Source: CAXMQZ01 sp963719055 (lineage in GTDB: Bacteria > Acidobacteriota > Thermoanaerobaculia > Multivoradales > JAHEKO01). Taken from it: a DNA stretch of 64,000 nt. Shown here piece after piece: positions 1 to 7,225 of the stretch; position 1 is the first letter of the stretch, and each line of letters begins with the position of its first letter. Made by a program: the position numbers and the translations under genes. A model generated the notes under the pieces. That model made no database searches. It was not told the origin of the DNA and saw nothing but the letters and a program-made list of their open reading frames with translations. The stretch covers positions 372,001 to 436,000 of the forward strand of contig CAVRAU010000008.1 of the NCBI GenBank assembly GCA_963719055.1, given 5' to 3'.

Positions 1-55
1 CATTCTAACATCATTCGGTCCACTGCAAAACGGGTGTCTCGGGTAGACTTCGCCC

Positions 56-772
56 ATGGTGGTCGAGGCCAAAGCACTGGACAAGCGCCGCACCGAGATC
101 CAGCGCATGTTCAGCGACGTGGCCCCCCGATACGATCTACTCAACCGACTGCTCTCCGCCCGCCGTGATGTAGCCTGGCGACGGGCCTCGGCGGAGGCTC
201 TCAACGTCGTGCCTGACAGTCTCGTCCTGGATCTGTGTTGCGGAACCGGCGACCAGGCTCTCGCCGTACATCGGTACCAGGCCCGGGTCTTCGCCGCCGA
301 TTTCTCGCTGTCGATGTTGAACTTCGCCAGACAGAAGTTCGACACCGCCGATCATCCGAGACCCTACGGACTGGCTGGCGACACTCTTCAGCTGCCCGTC
401 GTCGACGGTCGCTTTGCGGGCCTGACCGTATCGTTCGGGGTGCGCAATGTGGAGGACCTGCAGGCAGCCTTGCAGGAGATGGTTCGGGTCCTTGCACCGG
501 GCGGCACAGCCGCCATTTTGGAATTCGCCACACCCACAGGGAAGCTATTTCGTCAGCTTTACCTGCTCTATTTTGTCCACCTGCTACCGAGGATCGGCAG
601 CTGGATCTCACCTCGTGGCTCCGCCTATCAGTACTTGACAGAGTCGGTGCTGAGCTTTCCACAGCGGCAAGACTTCCTCGATGAGATGACCCAAGCCGGA
701 TTCACCCACACTGCCTGGCAAGACCTGTCCGGCGGAATCGTTTGCCTTTATACGGGGACAAGATCGACATGA
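56..772 (+). CDS. menG: Demethylmenaquinone/ubiquinone C-methyltransferase (MenG/UbiE family)
   Basis: This is a cytoplasmic SAM-dependent C-methyltransferase for the last ring methylation in menaquinone (or ubiquinone) synthesis. The 238-residue length is normal for the family. An N-terminal FSDVAPRYDLLNRLLS block (about residues 19-34) is the UbiE/MenG family signature. Motif I reads DLCCGTGD (59-66), followed by FGVRNVEDL near 127 and the APGG...LEFATP block, all typical of the family. The ATG at 56 is the first in frame. Its stop overlaps the folD start as ATGA, so the two are probably co-transcribed. MenG and UbiE cannot be told apart from sequence alone; MenG is preferred because nothing here points to ubiquinone synthesis. 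Confidence 0.93.
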   Translation: MVVEAKALDKRRTEIQRMFSDVAPRYDLLNRLLSARRDVAWRRASAEALNVVPDSLVLDLCCGTGDQALAVHRYQARVFAADFSLSMLNFARQKFDTADHPRPYGLAGDTLQLPVVDGRFAGLTVSFGVRNVEDLQAALQEMVRVLAPGGTAAILEFATPTGKLFRQLYLLYFVHLLPRIGSWISPRGSAYQYLTESVLSFPQRQDFLDEMTQAGFTHTAWQDLSGGIVCLYTGTRST

Positions 773-1687
773 CAACCATACTCGACGGCAAGGCACTGGC
801 AAGACAGATTCGTGAAGAGGTGGCAGCAGGGAGTCCAGGAGATCACCAGCGATGGTGGCCGTCCCCCAGGACTCGCCGCAGTCCTGGTGGGAGACAATCC
901 GGCTTCCAAGGTCTATGTGCGTTCCAAGGCACGGGACTGCGAAAAGGTGGGCATTGCGAGCCAGACACATACACCCGCAGAGGACTGCGCCCAGACCGAG
1001 CTCATCGAGTTGATCGACCAGCTCAACGCCGACGATTCGGTAGACGGCATTCTGGTCCAGCTGCCGCTCCCCGATCATCTGGATGAGAAGCTCATCCTGG
1101 CTCGAGTGCGACCCGACAAAGACGTCGATGGATTCAATCCCGTCAACGTCGGTCGCCTGTGGACGGATGAAGAGGGCTTTGCTCCCGCCACCCCGAGCGG
1201 CATCGTCGAGATGCTGCGCCGCAGTGACATACCGCTGGTCGGCAGCCACGCGGTGATCGTCGGCCGGAGCACGATCGTCGGCAAGCCCATGGGCGCCCTG
1301 CTGCTGCGCGAACACTGCACGGTGACGTTCTGTCACTCCCGGACCCGAGATCTGGAAGCAGTGTGTCAGGAAGCCGACATTCTGATTGCGGCCATCGGCA
1401 GGTTGGCCTTCTTCGGACCTCAACATATCCGCGAGGGAGCCACGGTGATCGATGTCGGCATCAACCGGATCACCGAGCCGGCGGAGGTCGAACGTCTCTT
1501 CCCTGGCGATGAGAAGCGTCGCACCCAGCTCGAGACCAAGGGCTCGACGCTGGTCGGTGATGTCGACTACTTCCGTACAGCCCCGAAGGCGGGAGCCATT
1601 ACGCCAGTACCTGGGGGTGTCGGCCCACTCACGCGTGCCATGCTTCTGGTCAACACTCTGAAGGCGAGGGGTAGCCACCCAAGTTGA
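769..1687 (+). CDS. folD: Bifunctional methylenetetrahydrofolate dehydrogenase/cyclohydrolase FolD, with one frameshift
   Basis: FolD interconverts 5,10-methylene-THF and 10-formyl-THF in one-carbon metabolism, in the cytoplasm. The start is the ATG at 769, overlapping the menG stop, and gives MTTILDGKALARQIREEVAAG. The frame is then lost near 830 and recovered one base later as VQEITSDGGRPPGLAAVLVG. From there the protein is complete: the YVRSK block with the catalytic Lys, DGILVQLPLP, the nucleotide-binding GRSTIVGKP, and the C-terminal TPVPGGVGPLT signature. The join restores a normal FolD N-terminus exactly, so a single extra base around 828-834 is the likely cause; a sequencing error is more plausible than a broken essential gene. 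The following CoaE gene starts 16 bases downstream. Confidence 0.92.
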
Positions 1688-1703
1688 GGAACGGCTCGAC
1701 ACC

Positions 1704-2312
1704 ATGACGCCGTTTCGAGTCGGTCTGACCGGTGGCATCGCCGCGGGAAAATCCACGGTGGCGGCCTGGCTGCGCGAGTCGGGATTGACCGTCATCGACG
1801 CCGATCGACTCGTTGCGGATCTGTATCGTCCAGGCGGCGACGGCGCGGCGGCTGTGCGTCACCTTTTCGGTGCCTCCTTGTTGACCGAGACGGGTGGCGT
1901 CGATCACCAACGACTGGCGACACGGGTGTTTCGAGACCCGCAGGCGAGGGGCCAACTGGAGGCCGCAATCCATCCTCTGGTCAAGAGGGAATTCGAAACC
2001 ATCGCCAGACGAGCCAACCAGAGTGAGATCGTGGTGCTCGAGGCCCCCCTGCTGGTCGAAGCCGGCTTTGCCCCGGATTTCGATCTCGTGGTCACAGTCG
2101 AAGCGACACCGGAGACGCGCCTCCAGCGAGCCGTGGACCGAGGCCTCACCCCCGACGAGGCCCGCAAGCGGTTCATGGCCCAGACCGACGAGAAGACCCG
2201 AACTGCGGCGGCGCACAGAGTCCTGCGCAACGACGGCTCGCTCGACGAGCTGCGGAGCCAGGTCGAGGGCCTCATCGAAGAGATCCGGAGGAGGGCCGAG
2301 AATGGTCGATGA
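1704..2312 (+). CDS. coaE: Dephospho-CoA kinase
   Basis: CoaE phosphorylates the 3'-hydroxyl of dephospho-CoA, the last step of coenzyme A synthesis. The P-loop GGIAAGKST is at residues 10-18. It is followed by the DADRLVADLY substrate-binding block and the EAPLLVEAGF segment (LLVE/LLFE is diagnostic of CoaE). The C-terminal RLQRAVDRG and RKRFMAQ stretch forms the CoA/lid domain. At 202 residues the length is standard and the frame is intact. The gene lies 16 bases after folD and overlaps the start of the next gene by 11 bases, so it belongs to the same + strand operon. Confidence 0.95.
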   Translation: MTPFRVGLTGGIAAGKSTVAAWLRESGLTVIDADRLVADLYRPGGDGAAAVRHLFGASLLTETGGVDHQRLATRVFRDPQARGQLEAAIHPLVKREFETIARRANQSEIVVLEAPLLVEAGFAPDFDLVVTVEATPETRLQRAVDRGLTPDEARKRFMAQTDEKTRTAAAHRVLRNDGSLDELRSQVEGLIEEIRRRAENGR

Positions 2313-2871
2313 CACCGCCCATCCTCTGCAAGGTGCCGTCTTGGTCACTGGCAACCCAGGCAAGCTGGCGGAAGCCCGGCGCTTGTGCAAAGTCGAATTG
2401 CAGGCAGCCGACATCGACCTGCCCGAGATCCAGTCCCTCGATATCCGAGAGATCTTGCGCGCCAAGGCGGCCACCGCCTTCGATCGCCTCGAGCGCCCTC
2501 TCGTAGTCGACGAGACGGCCCTCGACCTGGCGGCGCTCAACGGCTTTCCGGGCGTGCTCATCAAATGGATGCTGGAATCGGTAGGGGCTGAAGGCATCGC
2601 GCGGACCGCGCAGAGCCTGGGCGACACACGCGCCACCGCGCGGTGCGCTCTTCTCTACTTCACCGGCGACCGCGAGGTCTATTCGGAAGGAGCCACCGAC
2701 GGCCAGTTGGTGCTGCCCGCACGAGGAGACCGCGGCTTTGGCTGGGACCCGATTTTTCAACCCGACGACCATGACCTGACCTACGGCGAGATCTCCGGGG
2801 CCGCCAAAGACCGCATCAGCCACCGCGGCAAGGCGTGGCGGAGCCTCACCGAACGCCTGCAAGACCTTTGA
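2302..2871 (+). CDS. Inosine/xanthosine triphosphate pyrophosphatase, ITPA/HAM1 type
   Basis: The product belongs to the HAM1/RdgB/ITPA family, which hydrolyses ITP, XTP and dITP to monophosphates and keeps non-canonical purines out of nucleic acids. The TGNPGKLAEA substrate loop is at residues 16-25, VVDETALDL is the acidic metal-binding site, and GFGWDPIFQP is the family signature. The GFPGVLIKW stretch and the DRISHRGKA tail are closer to eukaryotic/archaeal ITPA than to E. coli RdgB, which has PGIYSARY at the first place. The ATG at 2302 has a GGAGGAGGG ribosome-binding site just upstream, inside coaE. The frame is intact at 189 residues. The 138 bases after it hold no gene that I can see. 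Confidence 0.87.
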   Translation: MVDDTAHPLQGAVLVTGNPGKLAEARRLCKVELQAADIDLPEIQSLDIREILRAKAATAFDRLERPLVVDETALDLAALNGFPGVLIKWMLESVGAEGIARTAQSLGDTRATARCALLYFTGDREVYSEGATDGQLVLPARGDRGFGWDPIFQPDDHDLTYGEISGAAKDRISHRGKAWRSLTERLQDL

Positions 2872-3009
2872 CACCTCGAAGGTCCGTCGAGCAGCAGGGC
2901 GGCACGGAGGCCCACCGCCCGAGGCCGGCCACTACGAACAAACGATCGGTGTCGACAGCAGAACCATGGCCAACACAGGGGCCGGCAATGACGTGGCAGA
3001 ATTGAGGGC

Positions 3010-4053
3010 ATGATTGCAGAGCGGGTGGAGCGTTTCGTCAGAGATCCCGAGGAGGGAGATTTCGACGAACTGGTGCACGAGGCCTTCCGGTTTCAGTACG
3101 AAGGGCTCGACGCTTATCGAGGGCTATGCCAGCGTAGCGGGATCGGCCCTGATCAGCTCACCCACTGGCGACAGATTCCACCGATCCCGGCGCTCGCCTT
3201 CAAGACCCTGGATCTAGCGGCGACCACCGATGGCGAGGTTTTCCAGAGTAGCGGGACCACCCTAACGCGTCCCAGCATCCACCGGCATGGTTTCCTTGAT
3301 CTCTACCGAGCCACGATCGAGACGAGCTTTCCGACTGCGGTCCTCGGCCCGCTTCGACCTCGTCCAATGCTGTCGTTGATTCCTGATCGGCGACAGGCTC
3401 CCGAATCAAGCCTCTCCTTCATGGTGGACCACGTGATGCGACAGTGGGGTACAGACGACTCCGGGACGGCCTTTGGCGCTCGAGGCGTGGATGCGCGAGC
3501 GGCCCGTTCCTTCCTGGGGGCGCGCCAGCGCGACCGGCGACCCGCTCTGATTCTCAGCACCGCCTTTGCCCTCGTCCAGCTCCTGGAAGCCCTGGAACGA
3601 TTCGATCTTCGGTTTCGTCTACCTCCGGGTAGTGTCGTCTTTGAAACGGGAGGCTACAAAGGCCGCAGCCGCGAGGTGCCCCCGGGGGAGCTGAGCCAGC
3701 AACTGGAGGATCGCTTGGCCCTCCAGCCAGGATCGATCGTTCGCGAGTACGGCATGACCGAGCTGACCAGTCAGTTCTACACCGCCACCCTGACCGGCGG
3801 TGACCCCGACATCTTCCACGCACCGCATTGGGTGCGAGTCCGGATCTTGGATCCCGAGACGCTGGAGGAGACCTCGCCGGGTACCATCGGCCTCATCTGT
3901 ATCTTCGATCTAGCCAATCTGAGCTCTGCGATTCACCTTCTCACCGAGGATCTGGGTAAGGTCGACCAAGGCGGCTTCCGGCTATTGGGACGCGCTGCCG
4001 GCGCCGAGCTGCGCGGCTGCTCCTTGACCGTCGAAGAGCTGACACGATCGTGA
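3010..4053 (+). CDS. LuxE-like acyl-protein synthetase (acyl-activating enzyme)
   Basis: The 347-residue protein matches the LuxE family (acyl-protein synthetase). In luminous bacteria LuxE activates fatty acid as acyl-AMP and passes the acyl group to the LuxC reductase. Family hallmarks are visible: the FQSSGTT phosphate-loop-like motif near residue 79, VFETGGYKGRSREVP near 211 and REYGMTELTSQFY near 246, as in adenylate-forming enzymes. The next gene, a LuxC-like reductase, overlaps by GTGA, so the two are translationally coupled. No luciferase genes (luxA/luxB) are nearby, so light production is not implied; making a fatty aldehyde or alcohol, or an acyl precursor, is more likely. The actual substrate is unknown. 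Confidence 0.82.
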   Translation: MIAERVERFVRDPEEGDFDELVHEAFRFQYEGLDAYRGLCQRSGIGPDQLTHWRQIPPIPALAFKTLDLAATTDGEVFQSSGTTLTRPSIHRHGFLDLYRATIETSFPTAVLGPLRPRPMLSLIPDRRQAPESSLSFMVDHVMRQWGTDDSGTAFGARGVDARAARSFLGARQRDRRPALILSTAFALVQLLEALERFDLRFRLPPGSVVFETGGYKGRSREVPPGELSQQLEDRLALQPGSIVREYGMTELTSQFYTATLTGGDPDIFHAPHWVRVRILDPETLEETSPGTIGLICIFDLANLSSAIHLLTEDLGKVDQGGFRLLGRAAGAELRGCSLTVEELTRS

Positions 4054-5343
4054 CCCATGATGCCGCCATTCCTCCGGGGCTCGAGCCGGCGCACACGACA
4101 GTAGAGAAAGCCGGCGTCTTCTACAATGCGGCTCACTGGACACCCCAAGACCTCGAATCGCTGGCCCACTGCTTGGGCTCGGAGGGACGGGAGTCCCTCG
4201 CGAATCTCTCCGGTCAGGATCTGTTCGACGCCTGGTGCGACACCGTGGCAACATTCCGTGACCCTCGTTCGGCCGAACGACAATCCCTGGATCCGTCGCT
4301 CGCGCGGCTGTGCCAACTTTCGATCGCGGGACTGGAGGCCGGTCTCGAGGCCGTCCTGGGAGGCGTCTCTCGCGACGCCGCCGAGCCGCTTCGATCGCAG
4401 AGCCGAAGACTGGCGATCAGAGCGTCCCGAAGGTTCGCTGGTGCTCGTCGCCCTGGCAGCCAACCTACCCGGTCTGGCGGTCCAGCCCTTGCTTCCAGCA
4501 CTGCTGCTTCGCCGACCGGTGATTCTCAAGTCCCCCACCTCGGAACCGCTCTTTGCGCCCGCCTTTGTGCAGGCGTTACGACGCAGATTGCCGGAGCTGC
4601 AATCCGCCTTGGCGGCCATCACCTGGAAGGGCGGCGACCTGGCGCTGGAGGCTCCCCTATTGGCGGCTGCAGGTCGAGTCCTCGCCTACGGCGAAGCCGA
4701 GACCCTGGCCGACCTGGGGGAGCGGGCTCCTGGCAAGCTCTTCGCCTACGGTCCCAAGACCAGCCTGGCGATCGTCGCCGAGTCGGCCACACCCGAGACC
4801 GTGGCAGCGGGCCTGGCCCGCGATATCGCGCTCTTTGATCAACGGGGATGCCTCTCGATTCAAGCGGTTTTCGCGGGTGGTGATGCCACCGCGTTGGCCT
4901 GGAGCCTGGCCGAGGAGCTGCAGGTCCTGGCTCGATCCTGGCCACCGGGGAGGCTCGATCCCGTGGCCGCGGCAGGGGTTCAGCAGGTGCGGAGCGAGGC
5001 GAACCTGCGCGGACTCTTCGTTGCGGACACACCCCTGGCCGCGGGTACAGTGGTGATCGAGCCCGAAACCCGGTTCCAGCCGTCCCCGGGTCTGCGATCG
5101 GTGAGAATCCACCCCGTCGAGGATCTGAACGATCTGCCTGAGATCTTGATGGACTGGTCGGGTCAGCTGCAGGGCGCCGCCCTGGCGGGCGAGGCCGCCT
5201 GGCGCCTGCAACCCAGATTGGCGGATCTGGGGATATCCCACTTCGCGCTGCCGGGAAAACTCCAGACCCCGGACGCTTCGTGGCACAACGGCGGAGTCCA
5301 CCCGTTCGCCGCCTTGACCCGCAGCGCCACTGGGAGAGTCTAG
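4050..5343 (+). CDS. LuxC-like acyl-CoA/acyl-protein reductase, with one frameshift
   Basis: This is the partner of the LuxE-like gene and belongs to the LuxC acyl-CoA reductase family, which makes fatty aldehyde with NADPH. The GTG start at 4050 overlaps the LuxE stop. The first part (about residues 1-115) reads MTHDAAIPPGLEPAHTT and onward in one frame. Near 4390 the protein continues in another frame as ERPEGSLVLVALAANLPGLA, followed by LLRRPVILKSPTSEPLFAP, typical of aldehyde-dehydrogenase-fold LuxC proteins. The catalytic Cys is probably in FDQRGCLSIQ. The single frameshift is probably an assembly error. The stop codon is part of a CTAG shared with the convergent gene on the other strand. 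Confidence 0.78.
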
Positions 5344-6165
5344 GAGCTGGGATTGACCAGCAGGTTGTTGATGGCGAGCTCGGGAACTTTCCAGCCGGAG
5401 CCTTCGATGCGTCCGATCTCCTTGCCGTCGAGATAGATCACACCTGTGGGAACCGCATGAATGTCCACCCGGGTGGCCTCGGGGTCACTCGTGATCCCGC
5501 GGGGCAAGCCATAGAAATCGAAATTGATGTTCGAGCCTGCCAACTGCTCGGCAACCTTCATGATCCGGGGCACCATCTGCTTGCAGGCGCCACACCACGA
5601 ACCAAAATAGACCTTCACCTGGACTTCATTCGATTGCTCTTTCAGCTTGTTGACGATGGGGTCGGAAGGCGTGTACGAATCGGCGGAACGGCGATACTCG
5701 GGGCTGTGCTCAGTCAGTCGATCGACGTCCTGGGATCCCAAGAGAGGCGGCTTCTCGAGCAGCTCTCCCTGCCTGCCCTCGACGTTGAACTGGATCCCTG
5801 ACCGATCGGCGGTGACCTGAAAGGCCCCCTGAGGGGTCAAAGTGGCATTGGGGAGCAACTCCACCGTGCCATCGTCGCGCCGGTTCACCTTCATCAAATC
5901 GACGGTCTGTACCTGTCCATCCCTGATCTTGACCATGACCGGAGCCGGCAAATCGGCACCCAGGATCAGGAAGGACGCCGGCAGCCTTGGACTGAAAGAC
6001 CTCGGCATCCGCCAGCGTCTGACCATCCAGCTTCGCCATGAAGCCCACCGGCTCGAAGTCCGAGATGGCAAACGACGCCTGCGCCCAGCCACCGGATACC
6101 AGAGTCACAAAGGCCACCAGAGCCGTGGTGATCCTCAACAAAATTCGACTATCCATTCCGCTCAT
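5340..6165 (-). CDS. Exported thioredoxin-like protein with WCGAC active site, with one frameshift
   Basis: A thioredoxin-fold protein with a redox motif WCGAC in the segment VKVYFGSWCGACKQMVPRI, and a cis-Pro segment HAVPTGVIYLDGKEIGR. The ATG at 6165 follows a GAGGAAG ribosome-binding site. It opens MSGMDSRILLRITTALVAFVTL, a signal peptide or anchor, so the protein acts outside the cytoplasm. The frame breaks near 5990, between AEVFQSKAA and SFLILGADLPAPVMV. A domain of about 150 residues of unknown family precedes the thioredoxin domain. It lies 38 bases after a MauE/DoxX-like membrane protein in the same direction. Such pairs often handle thiol-disulfide exchange or maturation of exported proteins; the partner here is unknown. 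Confidence 0.75.
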
Positions 6166-6203
6166 TTTTTCTTCCTCGTTCCGTCTAGCCGGCATAGGTT
6201 GCC

Positions 6204-7175
6204 TCAAAAACCCTCCGGAGGCAAACCCGAACGGGTCGTCACCACGCGCCCGTCCAAGACCTCGAACGACCTGGGTAGCTGCCGGTACAGAGGTCTCAGC
6301 AGGGCTGCAGGGGCTTCTCGCACCTCGAAGGCGGGTGCCTGAGTCCAGGAGAACGCGCCCACGACCTCTTCCGAAGCAGCCGAGACGATCCACAACCGCC
6401 TCTCGCTGCCATCCATCACGACCTCGTTGAAACGCGGCACGCTCTCCAGAAAGCTCGCTTCTTCCAGACCGGTCATCACGACCCAATGATGCCCACTGCC
6501 CAGTTCCGCAATCAGGGTATCCAAACAGAGCCGCGCCGGGTCGTCCGTGGCACCGGCACAGAGCTCGCCCACGCTGACACCGGGTTTCAGCCGGGTCGCC
6601 AGATCATCGATCGGCAGCCCGGGCGCCATCAGGGCGAGCACGACACTCGCCACGGTCAGCATCGCGACCAGCGTCATTCGCAGGACAGGTCGGCGACGCT
6701 TGCCGTTCGATCGTCCGAGGAAGGCGAAGATCAAGGGCAATCCCAGGAGCACCAGATCCTGCCAGAAAGCCTGAGCCGGCGTGCGCGAGACCAGATTGCC
6801 AAAGCATCCGCAGCTCTCGGCTTCGGTGATGATCCCCTGCTCGAACCGCCAGTACGAACGACCGGTCAGAAACAGGAAGAACACAACCAGCGCTGCTGTC
6901 GGCACCATCACCCACCATCGGCGCAACCCCAGAACCAGAGCCGTGCCCAATGCGACCTCGATGGCAATGGCCGTGAGCGCCACCAGGTGGGCCAGACCGA
7001 AGAAATCGAGCCCCTCGAACCGAATCTGCTCGACAAAAGCCTCGGGGTGAATGGCTTTGCCCCAGGCGGCCACCAGGAAGACCAGCCCCAGGACCAGCCC
7101 GGCAATGGCGCCGACAACCGGTTTCCACCGTTGAGGCGGTGAGGAATCGTCCAACAAAGAAGAATCGTAGGCCAT
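6204..7175 (-). CDS. MauE/DoxX-like membrane protein
   Basis: A 323-residue membrane protein. Hydrophobic segments near residues 20-40, 63-83, 90-107, 139-155 and 168-185 form a MauE/DoxX-like four- to five-helix domain. The loop ESCGCFGNLVSRT near residue 122 is characteristic of MauE relatives, whose CGCFG cysteines are linked to disulfide chemistry. The C-terminal 130 residues are soluble, of no family that I recognise, and contain the pair LCAGA and RLCLD. The gene is just upstream of the thioredoxin-like gene in the same direction, which supports a joint redox role. The frame is intact. The start is the ATG at 7175; a role in thiol transfer is inference. Confidence 0.68.
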   Translation of the reverse strand: MAYDSSLLDDSSPPQRWKPVVGAIAGLVLGLVFLVAAWGKAIHPEAFVEQIRFEGLDFFGLAHLVALTAIAIEVALGTALVLGLRRWWVMVPTAALVVFFLFLTGRSYWRFEQGIITEAESCGCFGNLVSRTPAQAFWQDLVLLGLPLIFAFLGRSNGKRRRPVLRMTLVAMLTVASVVLALMAPGLPIDDLATRLKPGVSVGELCAGATDDPARLCLDTLIAELGSGHHWVVMTGLEEASFLESVPRFNEVVMDGSERRLWIVSAASEEVVGAFSWTQAPAFEVREAPAALLRPLYRQLPRSFEVLDGRVVTTRSGLPPEGF

Positions 7176-7225
7176 GGCTTTCAGGGTCTTGGTTTATGCA
7201 ATCTGGATGCCGCGAAGGACGATTG

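Noticed and set aside
608..1795. A 395-codon open frame on the - strand opposite folD
   Set aside because: It lies antisense to a clear FolD and shows no recognisable motif; long antisense frames are common in GC-rich DNA.
3010..5343. Bioluminescence operon
   Set aside because: Only the acyl-reduction genes are present; no luciferase or flavin reductase genes lie in the window.
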